Positions 1-6,480 of a stretch of 6,884 nucleotides of DNA are shown here, one piece after another. Below the pieces are notes generated by a model. The model worked only from the letters and a program-made list of their open reading frames with translations. It ran no database searches and was not told where the DNA came from. Every line of letters begins with the position of its first letter. Positions within the stretch are counted from its first letter, which is position 1. This DNA is from Burkholderiales bacterium (GTDB lineage: Bacteria; Pseudomonadota; Gammaproteobacteria; Burkholderiales; JAEUOS01), in the NCBI GenBank assembly GCA_947456845.1, contig CANGUJ010000213.1, positions 1 through 6,884 on the forward strand, in the 5' to 3' direction. Position numbers and translations under genes: made by a program.

Positions 1-46
1 CCAACAGCGCGACGGCGATCACGGCGAGCACATTCACGGGGATCAC
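1..46 (-). CDS. Start of a probable NlpD-like lipoprotein (partial)
   Basis: Only the first 15 codons lie in the window. They begin with GTG (46-44) and read MIPVNVLAVIAVALL, a hydrophobic stretch that fits the start of a signal peptide or a membrane anchor. The start is chosen because a perfect AGGAGG ribosome-binding site (59-54) sits 7 nt upstream and no ATG occurs in frame. In many proteobacteria surE-pcm is followed by nlpD, an outer-membrane lipoprotein that activates the amidase AmiC, and then by rpoS. The nlpD name rests on this synteny alone. The segment shows no lysine or arginine before the hydrophobic stretch and no lipobox within its short span, so another membrane protein is possible. 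Confidence 0.5.
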   Translation of the reverse strand, partial: MIPVNVLAVIAVALL

Positions 47-53
47 GGATGCG

Positions 54-60
54 CCTCCTA
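54..60 (-). promoter_or_regulatory. Shine-Dalgarno site overlapping the pcm stop codon
   Basis: On the minus strand the string TAGGAGG combines the TAG stop of pcm (60-58) with a perfect AGGAGG (59-54). The GTG start of the next gene follows after 7 nt. The shared bases suggest that ribosomes ending pcm can re-initiate on the downstream gene. Confidence 0.7.
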
Positions 61-792
61 TCTGACCAAGCCCGGCAGCATCGGCACGAAGCGCACCAGA
101 TCAAGCCGGGTTTCGATATAGCCCGCCACACGCCGCTCGACGAGCAATAGTTGCTGCTCGGCACTGCCGACCGGCACAATCAGCTTGCCGCCGCGCTTCA
201 ATTGCCCCAGCAACGCTTCAGGCACGACAGGCGCGGCGGCAGCCACCACGATGGCGTCAAAAGGCGCGGCCTCGGGAAGACCTGCGTAGCCGTCGCCATA
301 CGCCAACCGGACGTTAGGCAGGCGCAGCACGCGCAAGTTCGATCGGGCACGCTCGTACAAACCCTTGATGCGCTCGATCGAATAGACCTCGCCGGCCACC
401 TGGGACAGCACCGCAGCCTGGTAGCCGCAACCGGTGCCGACTTCAAGCACCCTCGCCAGGCGGCCTTTGACCGGGAGGATGGCCTCGATCATGCGCGCCA
501 CCACGACGGGCTGCGAGATGGTCTGCTCGAACCCGATCGGCAGGGCGGTGTCTTCATAGGCGCGGCTCCATAACGCCTCGTCGACAAAACGCTCGCGCGG
601 AATCCGCGCGATGGCCGCAAGCACCGCTTCGGCGACGATGCCTTGCTCGCGCAAGCGGCGTACCAGCGCCAGGCGAGGCGCGGTCGGCGCGGCCCAGTCG
701 CCTTCATGCAGGACGGCGCCGCCTTTCGGGCGCGCCGTCTCGACCGCCGGCGCCGCCCTATGCGCCGAGCCACGCACGAATGCGCCCCACAT
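58..792 (-). CDS. pcm: Protein-L-isoaspartate O-methyltransferase
   Basis: This cytosolic enzyme transfers a methyl group from S-adenosylmethionine to L-isoaspartyl residues in aged proteins and so starts their repair. The family core begins near residue 43 (RRLREQGI) and runs through PRERFVDEA (65-73), [13 protein letters not shown] (83-95), the SAM-binding motif [11 protein letters not shown] (115-125), YSIERIKGL (137-145), GDGYAGL (166-172), [12 protein letters not shown] (177-188) and GGKLIVPVG (201-209). The tyrosine common after TISQP is valine here. At 244 residues it is about 35-40 longer than E. coli Pcm at the N-terminus. The ATG at 792 gives a 35-nt overlap with surE, and a GTG at 777 is a possible alternative; neither has a strong ribosome-binding site. 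Gene order surE-pcm is classical and implies co-transcription and a stationary-phase role. Confidence 0.93.
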   Translation of the reverse strand: MWGAFVRGSAHRAAPAVETARPKGGAVLHEGDWAAPTAPRLALVRRLREQGIVAEAVLAAIARIPRERFVDEALWSRAYEDTALPIGFEQTISQPVVVARMIEAILPVKGRLARVLEVGTGCGYQAAVLSQVAGEVYSIERIKGLYERARSNLRVLRLPNVRLAYGDGYAGLPEAAPFDAIVVAAAAPVVPEALLGQLKRGGKLIVPVGSAEQQLLLVERRVAGYIETRLDLVRFVPMLPGLVR

Positions 793-1501
793 GCTCGAAA
801 TGCGTGAGGTCCACCTTCAGCGGTGTGACCGATACATACCCGGATGCGACCGCATGGAAATCGGTTCCCGGTCCGTCGTCGGCGGCCAGCCCCGCCGGCC
901 CCACCCAGTACACCGCATCGCCATGCGGATTGGCCGCCTTGATCGCCGGTTCCGCCTTGTGGCGGCGCCCGAGGCGGGTCGCGGCAAACCCCTTGATGTC
1001 CGCACGCGGCAGTGCCGGCAGGTTCACGTTGAGCAAAGGTGCCCCCTCGAGCGCGCTCGCCATGCTGCGCATGACCACCTCGCGAGCGCACTGCGCGGCC
1101 GCGTCGAGATGGTCGTAACCCTTGCGCGCCAGCGAAAACGCGATCGCCGGGATGCCCAGCAGGTAACCTTCCATCGCCGCGGCCACAGTGCCGGAATAGA
1201 TGGTGTCATCGCCCATGTTGGCGCCGTCGTTGATGCCGGAGACGACGATGTCGGGACGAAAATCAAGGAAGCCGGTCACTGCGAGATGCACGCAATCGGT
1301 AGGCGTGCCGTTGACGAACCAGAAACCGTTGTAGCCCTTGCGCACGCTGAGCGGCCGGGTCAGGGTCAGCGAATTGGACGCGCCGCTGTGGTTTTGCTCC
1401 GGCGCGACGACCGTCACCTCCCCGAGGTCGCGGATGGCGTCGACCAAGGCAGCAAGACCGGGGGCGAGGTAACCATCATCATTGCTGACCAGGATTTTCA
1501 T
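758..1501 (-). CDS. surE: 5'/3'-nucleotidase SurE
   Basis: SurE is a cytosolic metal-dependent phosphatase that acts on nucleoside 5'- and 3'-monophosphates, with exopolyphosphatase activity known in the E. coli enzyme. The start at ATG 1501 gives 247 residues and the canonical opening [10 protein letters not shown], against 253 in E. coli; an in-frame GTG at 1528 would add nine untypical residues. Metal ligands of the family are visible: D8 and D9 (SNDDG), S39 (NHSG, 37-40) and N91 (SGIN, 88-91). NGTPTDCVH (64-72), GTVAAAMEG (104-112) and LNVNLP (157-162) are also typical. No good ribosome-binding site precedes the start. The 3' end overlaps pcm, and the DMT transporter stop lies 56 nt upstream of the ATG. 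Confidence 0.95.
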   Translation of the reverse strand: MKILVSNDDGYLAPGLAALVDAIRDLGEVTVVAPEQNHSGASNSLTLTRPLSVRKGYNGFWFVNGTPTDCVHLAVTGFLDFRPDIVVSGINDGANMGDDTIYSGTVAAAMEGYLLGIPAIAFSLARKGYDHLDAAAQCAREVVMRSMASALEGAPLLNVNLPALPRADIKGFAATRLGRRHKAEPAIKAANPHGDAVYWVGPAGLAADDGPGTDFHAVASGYVSVTPLKVDLTHFEHVGRIRAWLGA

Positions 1502-1557
1502 CGAAAGCATGCCGAAAACACGTTCCACATTCTAACAAACGCCCCCCCAAAGTAGGC

Positions 1558-2448
1558 TCAGCCCGGCGCCGGTGGCGCCTGTGGCTTGAGCAGCACCAGG
1601 GCCAGGGAAGCGGCGCAACACGCCATCGCGGCGAATTGCAGGGGGCCGAGCGGTTCGCCATGCACGATGGCGCCGGAGATCATGGCCACCACCGGCACCA
1701 TCACCGAGGAAAGCCCGGCGACATTTGCCGGCAGCAGGCCGACGATGGCGAACCAGCAGACGTTGCCGATGCACATCGGCATCAGGGTGATGTAGCTCAC
1801 CACGGCGATGGTCTGCCAGGACGGCATGAACCATTTGCCATCGCCCAGCGCGAAAGCGCCGGCAATGATGGGGATCGAGGTGAGGATCATCTGCCAGCCG
1901 GTCAACACCAGCACGTGGGTCTGCCAGGCGTGCCGCTTGAGGATCAGGGTGCCGATCGCCCAGCCGATGGCCGCCGTCAAGCCCGCCGCCAGCCCCGCCG
2001 GCGCCTGGGCATAGGCGCGGAAGCTCGGCACCATCAGGAGGGTGACCGACGCCGCGCCCAGGGCCAGCGCCAGCAACAGGCGCGCCGACAGCCGCTCGCC
2101 CAGGATCGCCCAGGAAATCAGAGCTGACCACAGAGGCATGGTGAAACCCAGTACGGCGCCCTGCCCTGACGGCAGCAGAACCGCGGCATAGGTGCTGCCG
2201 ATGTTCCACACCACCAGATACGCGAAAGTGGCGGCAATCAGGCGCGGCCAGTCGGCGCGCGGCACGGCCAGGGGCATGCCGCGCACAGCGGCGAACCCGA
2301 GCAGCACCAGGCCGGAAACCGGCACGGCGATGGCGCGAAACGTCCAGACCGACATCTCGCGCACCGCGAGCGGAAACAAGGGCCAGTTCGTGCCCCAGAT
2401 CAGGGTGAGCACGACCAGCAGCGCCAGGGCCTTGCGCTTGTCCGTCAA
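1558..2448 (-). CDS. DMT-superfamily (EamA) transporter
   Basis: This 296-residue inner-membrane protein has about ten hydrophobic segments and the two-fold EamA repeat usual for drug/metabolite transporters. Repeat 1 runs from about residue 8 to 140, with LIWGTNWP (16-23) in TM1 and PLWSALISWAILGERL (105-120). Repeat 2 runs from about 152 to 288, with VPVVAMISGAIVHGEPLG (251-268). The family exports or imports amino acids, metabolites or drugs, and the sequence does not reveal the substrate. The start is an unusual TTG (2448-2446) whose last bases overlap the TGA stop of the potassium channel gene in a TTGA arrangement; no ribosome-binding site is visible, so translation is probably coupled. 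surE follows downstream. Family assignment is firm, substrate unknown. Confidence 0.88.
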   Translation of the reverse strand: MTDKRKALALLVVLTLIWGTNWPLFPLAVREMSVWTFRAIAVPVSGLVLLGFAAVRGMPLAVPRADWPRLIAATFAYLVVWNIGSTYAAVLLPSGQGAVLGFTMPLWSALISWAILGERLSARLLLALALGAASVTLLMVPSFRAYAQAPAGLAAGLTAAIGWAIGTLILKRHAWQTHVLVLTGWQMILTSIPIIAGAFALGDGKWFMPSWQTIAVVSYITLMPMCIGNVCWFAIVGLLPANVAGLSSVMVPVVAMISGAIVHGEPLGPLQFAAMACCAASLALVLLKPQAPPAPG

Positions 2449-3554
2449 GATTTACGCAAAGCCGCCGCGACCTGCTCACGCCCCTGCGGCGTGGCCATCA
2501 CGATCAGCGCATGCCCGGGCCGGATCTCGTGCTCGGCGTCGGGGTTGAACACCCAATGACCGTTTTCATGCGTGGCCATGAGGACGAAATCGCGCGACTG
2601 CAACTTGAGCGTGGCCAGGGTGCGCGGCTGGAAGGTCGGCGGCACCAGCACCTCCTCCACGCGCAAGCCATCGTCGCGCAGCAGCATCTGGTCCATGAAA
2701 TTGACTACATGCGGCCGTATCATCGCCGACGCGATGCGCATCCCCCCGGTGAAGTCGGGAGAGACGATCTCGTCGGCACCGGCGCGGCGCGCCTTGTCGC
2801 CGTTGCGGATGTCATGCACCCGCGCCACCACCCGCAAGAGCGGGTTGATCTGCTTGGCGGAGAGCGCAATGACGATGTTCCTGCTGTCGTCTCCGGTCAC
2901 GGCGAACACGCCGGCGGCATGGGCGATGCCAGCCCGCGCGAGCACGTCATCGTCAGCCGCGTCGCCATGCACGAACAGCACGTCGGGATGCTGCTCCTGA
3001 TAGGCCTCCAGGGCATGCATGTCTTCTTCGATCACCGTGAACCGCCGCGCGGTCTTGAGCAGTTCGGCGGCCACGTTGCTGCCGACGCGGCCGATGCCGC
3101 AGATGATGTAGTGGCCGTCCAGCCTGCCGATCTCCTTTTCCATCCGTCGCCTCCTCAGGGTCTGGTTCAGGTCGCTCTCGAGAATCCAGGCGGTGACTGA
3201 CGAGAACATGTAGGTCATCGCGGCGATGCCGAAGAACGCCACTCCGACTGTGAACAAGCGCCCGCCCGGGTGGGTGGACAGGTCGATCATCTCACCATAG
3301 CCGATCGTGGCCACGGTGATGAAGGTCATGTAGAAGCAGTCGGTCCAGGTCGCCTGCTCACCACCGATGATCTTGTAGCCGATCGTTCCTATGATGTTGA
3401 CGGCAATCAGCGCACCGCCTGCCCACATGAGGCTCATGGCATGGATGCTGGGGGTGCGGCGGCGCAATGGCAAGGGCGAGGCAATCTGCAAGACAACGGT
3501 GCTCGGACCCGGGTGCCTCCAAGTCGGACGGGTGCCCGGTTCCGCCTCGAGCAT
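2445..3554 (-). CDS. Two-TM potassium channel with RCK (TrkA-N/TrkA-C) domain
   Basis: This is a K+-selective channel of the MthK/Kch type in the inner membrane. TM1 spans about residues 44-63, the pore helix and the selectivity filter TIGYG (83-87) follow, and TM2 spans about 100-124. A basic linker RRRR (134-137) leads to a cytosolic RCK domain: HYIICGIGRVGSN (148-160) holds the GxGxxG nucleotide-binding loop, VIEED (174-178) supplies the acidic residue after strand 2, and FVHGDAADDDVL (194-205) is typical. A TrkA-C-like part fills about 285-369. RCK domains gate channels in response to ligands such as nucleotides or Ca2+; which applies here cannot be read. The ATG at 3554 lies 12 nt after creD without a clear ribosome-binding site. 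Met40 (3437) is an alternative start, but it would remove the basic LRRRT segment before TM1. Confidence 0.92.
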   Translation of the reverse strand: MLEAEPGTRPTWRHPGPSTVVLQIASPLPLRRRTPSIHAMSLMWAGGALIAVNIIGTIGYKIIGGEQATWTDCFYMTFITVATIGYGEMIDLSTHPGGRLFTVGVAFFGIAAMTYMFSSVTAWILESDLNQTLRRRRMEKEIGRLDGHYIICGIGRVGSNVAAELLKTARRFTVIEEDMHALEAYQEQHPDVLFVHGDAADDDVLARAGIAHAAGVFAVTGDDSRNIVIALSAKQINPLLRVVARVHDIRNGDKARRAGADEIVSPDFTGGMRIASAMIRPHVVNFMDQMLLRDDGLRVEEVLVPPTFQPRTLATLKLQSRDFVLMATHENGHWVFNPDAEHEIRPGHALIVMATPQGREQVAAALRKS

Positions 3555-3566
3555 TGTAGCGGCTCG

Positions 3567-4937
3567 TCAGGTGGACACCTCCGCGACTGCGTCACCTTCG
3601 CGCCCGAGCGCATACCAATCCACCCGTCGTGTGCCGAGCATCACCGCCGCCAGCACGGCGAACATGAAAAATGCCCCTGCCAACAGTGCGTGCTCCTCGC
3701 TGCGCAGCAGGCCAAACAAAACCGCGTACATGGCGCACAACAAAAGTCCAACCCCGGCGGCACGACGCCAGCTTGCAAGCGCTGCCGCGAGATAGGTGAC
3801 AACAAGGCTGCTGCAGGCGAGTGCCGCCAGGACATAGGCCGGTGCGAATCCCAAGTGCTCCGCCAACGAGACCAGCAAAACGAAAAACAGCGCGAGTGCC
3901 AGCCCCACCATCGCATATTGCACCGGATGGAGCGCCAGCGATTGCAGGGCCTCAAACAGGAAAAACGCACCGAAGGTGAGACCCACAAACAGAAAGCCGT
4001 ACTTGGCCGCGCGTTCCAGTTGCTGATAAAGATCGGCCGGCTGGATGAATGCGACGCCGAATTCATTGGCTTCGAACGTTTCGCACTTCGCTCTCTCGGC
4101 ACAGGCGGCATAGGCCTGCTCAACGTTGGTGGCAAAGAGCGTGCTTTTCCAGACCGCGGAAAAGCCTTCCCGATCTGAAGTATGGTCCGGCGAAAAGCGG
4201 CCGAAGAAGCTCGGGTGTGGCCATGCGGCGGCAATGGTCGCCACGTTCTCGCGCCCGGTGGGAACGACGCTCAGTTGTTCCATGCCCACGACGTCTAGGT
4301 CGAGACTGAAGTCGACGCGCCTGCCCGCAGTGTCTGCTGCGCCCAAACGCGCCGACACGCCAGGGCCGAGACGCGACAAATCGCCCGCGGTGCCTGGCTG
4401 CATCGCGATCCGATTGCCGTTCCAGATCAATACCGGGGTGCTGCGAATGCCGCGCGGATCCGACACGCCGGCTGCCAGGAACGGTTCGCCCCAATCTACG
4501 CGTCCTTCCTTCGGCGCGAATCCGAAATCCTTTGGAATATCGAAGTGGCCGCGGATGGCGACAACGCCGCCGTAGGTAAGCACCCGGTACAGGCCGCGGT
4601 ACTTGTGCGACAAGTCCGGGCGCGACTCCAACGCGACACGCTCAGGCAGCAGCCGCACGGCGCCGCTGACGCTACGCTGATGCGTGGTTGTGCGCTTGCC
4701 GCCGGCTTCGTCCTGAACTTCAACGCTTTCCTGCCAACGATGCGTGTACGGGATCAACAATACTGGTGTGATGATCCGCTGCCGATCCGCCGCTGATTGC
4801 GCGACGTCCCTTACCACCCCATCCTTCAGTGCCGCGCGCTCGGCAATGAGTCCGCGCACCATCATGAGGGGGATCAGGAAAGCGATCGCCAGCAAGCCGA
4901 CGATCAGAAGTTTGACGGAAAGGGCCTTGCGGTACAT
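3567..4937 (-). CDS. creD: CreD-family inner-membrane protein
   Basis: The start at ATG 4937 (456 residues; E. coli CreD about 450) is set by AGGAGG 4 nt upstream; the frame opens 29 codons earlier but that stretch looks non-coding. Layout: basic N-terminus MYRK, one TM (about 9-27), a large periplasmic domain (about 30-312), then about five TM helices (314-332, 340-360, 366-387, 395-411, 417-435). Family signatures are PADLYQQLERAAKYGFLF (300-317), HPVQYAMVGLALAL (337-350) and PSFFGRFSPD (242-251). CreD's molecular function is poorly known. In Enterobacteria, Aeromonas and Stenotrophomonas it is induced by the CreBC two-component system and linked to envelope integrity and beta-lactam response. 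No creB or creC is in the window and no tandem TTCAC cre box is seen upstream. C279 and C285 in the periplasmic part could pair. Confidence 0.9.
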   Translation of the reverse strand: MYRKALSVKLLIVGLLAIAFLIPLMMVRGLIAERAALKDGVVRDVAQSAADRQRIITPVLLIPYTHRWQESVEVQDEAGGKRTTTHQRSVSGAVRLLPERVALESRPDLSHKYRGLYRVLTYGGVVAIRGHFDIPKDFGFAPKEGRVDWGEPFLAAGVSDPRGIRSTPVLIWNGNRIAMQPGTAGDLSRLGPGVSARLGAADTAGRRVDFSLDLDVVGMEQLSVVPTGRENVATIAAAWPHPSFFGRFSPDHTSDREGFSAVWKSTLFATNVEQAYAACAERAKCETFEANEFGVAFIQPADLYQQLERAAKYGFLFVGLTFGAFFLFEALQSLALHPVQYAMVGLALALFFVLLVSLAEHLGFAPAYVLAALACSSLVVTYLAAALASWRRAAGVGLLLCAMYAVLFGLLRSEEHALLAGAFFMFAVLAAVMLGTRRVDWYALGREGDAVAEVST

Positions 4938-4941
4938 GACG

Positions 4942-4947
4942 CCTCCT
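4942..4947 (-). promoter_or_regulatory. Shine-Dalgarno site that fixes the creD start
   Basis: A perfect AGGAGG stands 4 nt before the ATG at 4937. It decides between this start and the longer open frame beginning at 5024, which has a cysteine- and proline-rich N-terminus unlike CreD. Confidence 0.75.
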
Positions 4948-5003
4948 GGCGGGATTGGACAGCAGCAATCCTCGACCGGCGCCGTGACGGAAATCTGGCA
5001 AGG

Positions 5004-5035
5004 GCGCGGCATTGATCTGATCAATGAGGCCGCGC
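5004..5035. promoter_or_regulatory. Dyad-symmetric hairpin/operator candidate upstream of creD
   Basis: An inner perfect palindrome, ATTGATC-T-GATCAAT (5011-5025), is flanked by a second perfectly complementary pair, GCGCGGC (5004-5010) and GCCGCGC (5029-5035), with a 3-nt bulge GAG on one side. It lies in the 135-nt spacer between the formylglutamate amidohydrolase stop and the creD start. No T-run follows on either strand, so it is not a standard intrinsic terminator. The core resembles an FNR/Anr box but has a 3-nt instead of a 4-nt centre. A TTGACC (5052-5047, minus strand) stands 17 nt before a weak CCTCAT (5029-5024) that overlaps the hairpin; this could be a promoter under operator control, but the -10 match is poor. 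The symmetry is seen directly; the role is inferred. Confidence 0.5.
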
Positions 5036-5072
5036 TGGCAACATGCGGTCAACCCGCGCCGTCGCGCCACCG

Positions 5073-5876
5073 TCAGGTCAACGCAGCGCCTTTCGCGACG
5101 AAGTGTTCGACGATCGCCCGGAGTACCGGCCGCACGCCAGCGGCAAGCGACTCGTCAAACGCAAACGTACCGCCTTCGTCCATATAGGTTCTCCAGGCGA
5201 GCTCAAGTTGCACCGCATGCAAGCCGTCCGCGGGGCTGCCATGATGCCGTGTGATGAAGCCGCCCTTGAAACGGCCGTTGAGCACGGCGCTGTAGTGTGG
5301 AAACCGCGTTGCCGTTGCCAACAACCCGGGCCCGATCGACGGATCGGCACTCTCCTGATCGGCGGTGCCGAGATTGATGTCCGGCAATCGTCCGTCAAAG
5401 AAGCGCGGCAGCACTGACTTGATGGAATGCGCGTCAAACAGCAATGCGTAACCATGTCGCGCCTTGATTTCCGCCAGGGTTTCGGCCAGCTTGACGTGGT
5501 ACGGCCGCCAGTAGGTCGCGATCCGTTCGTCGATCTCGCCGGCATCCGGTGCCTGCCCCGGCAGATAAACCGGCTCGCGCTGCGCGGTCGAAAGCGGGCA
5601 AAGTTCCGTATTGTCAGCCCCCGGATATAGCGGAACACCGGTCGGGTCGCGATTGAGATCGATCACGTAGCGCGAGTTGATCGCTACCAGCAGGTTGGCC
5701 CCCATTGCGCCAAGAAAGTTGTAGAGCCTGGGCAGGTGCCAGTCGGTATCGGCGAGCGTCAACGCGGCAGGAGTCAGGCGTGCGGCGATGGCGCTCGGTA
5801 GCTGGGTTCCGACATGCGGCATGCTCACCAGAAGCGGCAGGCGGCCGCGTTCGAAAAACCAGGTGAAATCAGCCAT
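5073..5876 (-). CDS. N-formylglutamate amidohydrolase (HutG-type deformylase)
   Basis: This cytosolic metal hydrolase of 267 residues is predicted to split N-formyl-L-glutamate into formate and glutamate, the last step of the five-step histidine degradation route. Family motifs are SMPHVGT (18-24), DTDWH (43-47), SRYVIDLNRDP (68-78), FDAHSI (147-152), NGRFKGGFITRHHG (200-213) and QLELAWRTYMDE (223-234). The acidic and histidine residues in these motifs are the likely zinc site. The start ATG at 5876 has GGAGG 7 nt upstream. It follows dcd after 27 nt, so the two are probably co-transcribed. hutH, hutU and hutI are not in the window, so hutG is a reasonable but unproved name; a relative acting on another N-formyl or N-acyl amino acid is possible. 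Confidence 0.88.
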   Translation of the reverse strand: MADFTWFFERGRLPLLVSMPHVGTQLPSAIAARLTPAALTLADTDWHLPRLYNFLGAMGANLLVAINSRYVIDLNRDPTGVPLYPGADNTELCPLSTAQREPVYLPGQAPDAGEIDERIATYWRPYHVKLAETLAEIKARHGYALLFDAHSIKSVLPRFFDGRLPDINLGTADQESADPSIGPGLLATATRFPHYSAVLNGRFKGGFITRHHGSPADGLHAVQLELAWRTYMDEGGTFAFDESLAAGVRPVLRAIVEHFVAKGAALT

Positions 5877-5903
5877 GCCCGCCCCTCCGGAGAACGGCTC
5901 GGA

Positions 5904-6470
5904 CTACATCTTCGGCAAGGTCACGCCTTGCTGGCCCTGGTACTTGCCGCCACGATCCTTGTAGGACATCTCGCAGACCTCGTCGCTCTCGAAGAAAAGC
6001 ACCTGCGCGCAGCCCTCGCCGGCATAGATCTTGGCAGGCAGAGGCGTGGTGTTGGAGAATTCGAGGGTGACATAGCCTTCCCATTCCGGTTCGAAAGGCG
6101 TCACGTTGACGATGATGCCGCAGCGGGCATAGGTGCTCTTGCCCAGGCATACGGTCAGCACGCTGCGCGGGATGCGGAAATACTCGACCGTTCGCGCCAG
6201 CGCGAAGGAGTTGGGCGGGATGATGCACACTTCGCCCTTGAAGTCGACGAAAGATTTCTCGTCGAAGTTCTTGGGGTCGACGATCGTTGAATTGATGTTG
6301 GTGAAGATCTTGAACTCGTCGGAACAGCGGATGTCATAGCCGTAGCTCGAGGTGCCATAGGACACGATGCGCCGGCCGTCGACCTCGCGCACCTGGCCGG
6401 GTTCGAACGGCTCGATCATGCGCTGCGACTGCGCCATGCGGCGGATCCAGCGGTCGGACTTGATGCTCAT
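5904..6470 (-). CDS. dcd: dCTP deaminase
   Basis: This cytosolic trimeric enzyme deaminates dCTP to dUTP, which dUTPase then converts to dUMP for thymidylate synthesis. All 188 residues are present, the usual length. Seen motifs are SYGYDIR (42-48), the active-site segment [16 protein letters not shown] (110-125) with K111, S112 and R116 corresponding to the family's catalytic Ser/Arg region, TLEFSN (135-140) with the catalytic glutamate E137, and the C-terminal [14 protein letters not shown] (174-187) that closes over the nucleotide. The sequence closely resembles the Pseudomonas-type enzyme as I recall it, and it is not the bifunctional archaeal deaminase/dUTPase type. The ATG at 6470 has GAAAGG 6 nt upstream, which begins inside the TGA of the preceding gene, so translation may be coupled. 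Confidence 0.96.
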   Translation of the reverse strand: MSIKSDRWIRRMAQSQRMIEPFEPGQVREVDGRRIVSYGTSSYGYDIRCSDEFKIFTNINSTIVDPKNFDEKSFVDFKGEVCIIPPNSFALARTVEYFRIPRSVLTVCLGKSTYARCGIIVNVTPFEPEWEGYVTLEFSNTTPLPAKIYAGEGCAQVLFFESDEVCEMSYKDRGGKYQGQQGVTLPKM

Positions 6471-6480
6471 GCCTGGCCTT

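Noticed and set aside
611..1555. A plus-strand reading frame of 314 codons opposite pcm and surE
   Set aside because: It lies antisense to two strongly supported enzymes, its product has no recognisable motif, and its length is explained by GC-rich codon bias on the other strand.
1532..2479. A 315-codon minus-strand frame overlapping the EamA transporter in another frame
   Set aside because: It lacks membrane segments or a family motif, whereas the 1558-2448 frame shows a complete EamA repeat protein.
3270..4178. A plus-strand reading frame of 302 codons opposite the channel and creD
   Set aside because: The product is Gln/Arg/His-rich low-complexity sequence typical of an antisense shadow, and it spans the boundary of two good minus-strand genes.
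5012..5024. An FNR/Anr binding site (TTGAT-N4-ATCAA)
   Set aside because: The half-sites are perfect but the centre has three bases (CTG) instead of four, which would place them out of phase; kept only as an unassigned palindrome.
4938..5024. A longer CreD N-terminus beginning at 5024
   Set aside because: It would put a Cys/Pro-rich, non-signal-like segment before the membrane anchor; the AGGAGG at 4947-4942 supports the ATG at 4937.
5004..5035. Intrinsic terminator of the dcd/amidohydrolase transcript
   Set aside because: The stem is good but no T-run follows on the minus strand, so a Rho-independent terminator cannot be called.
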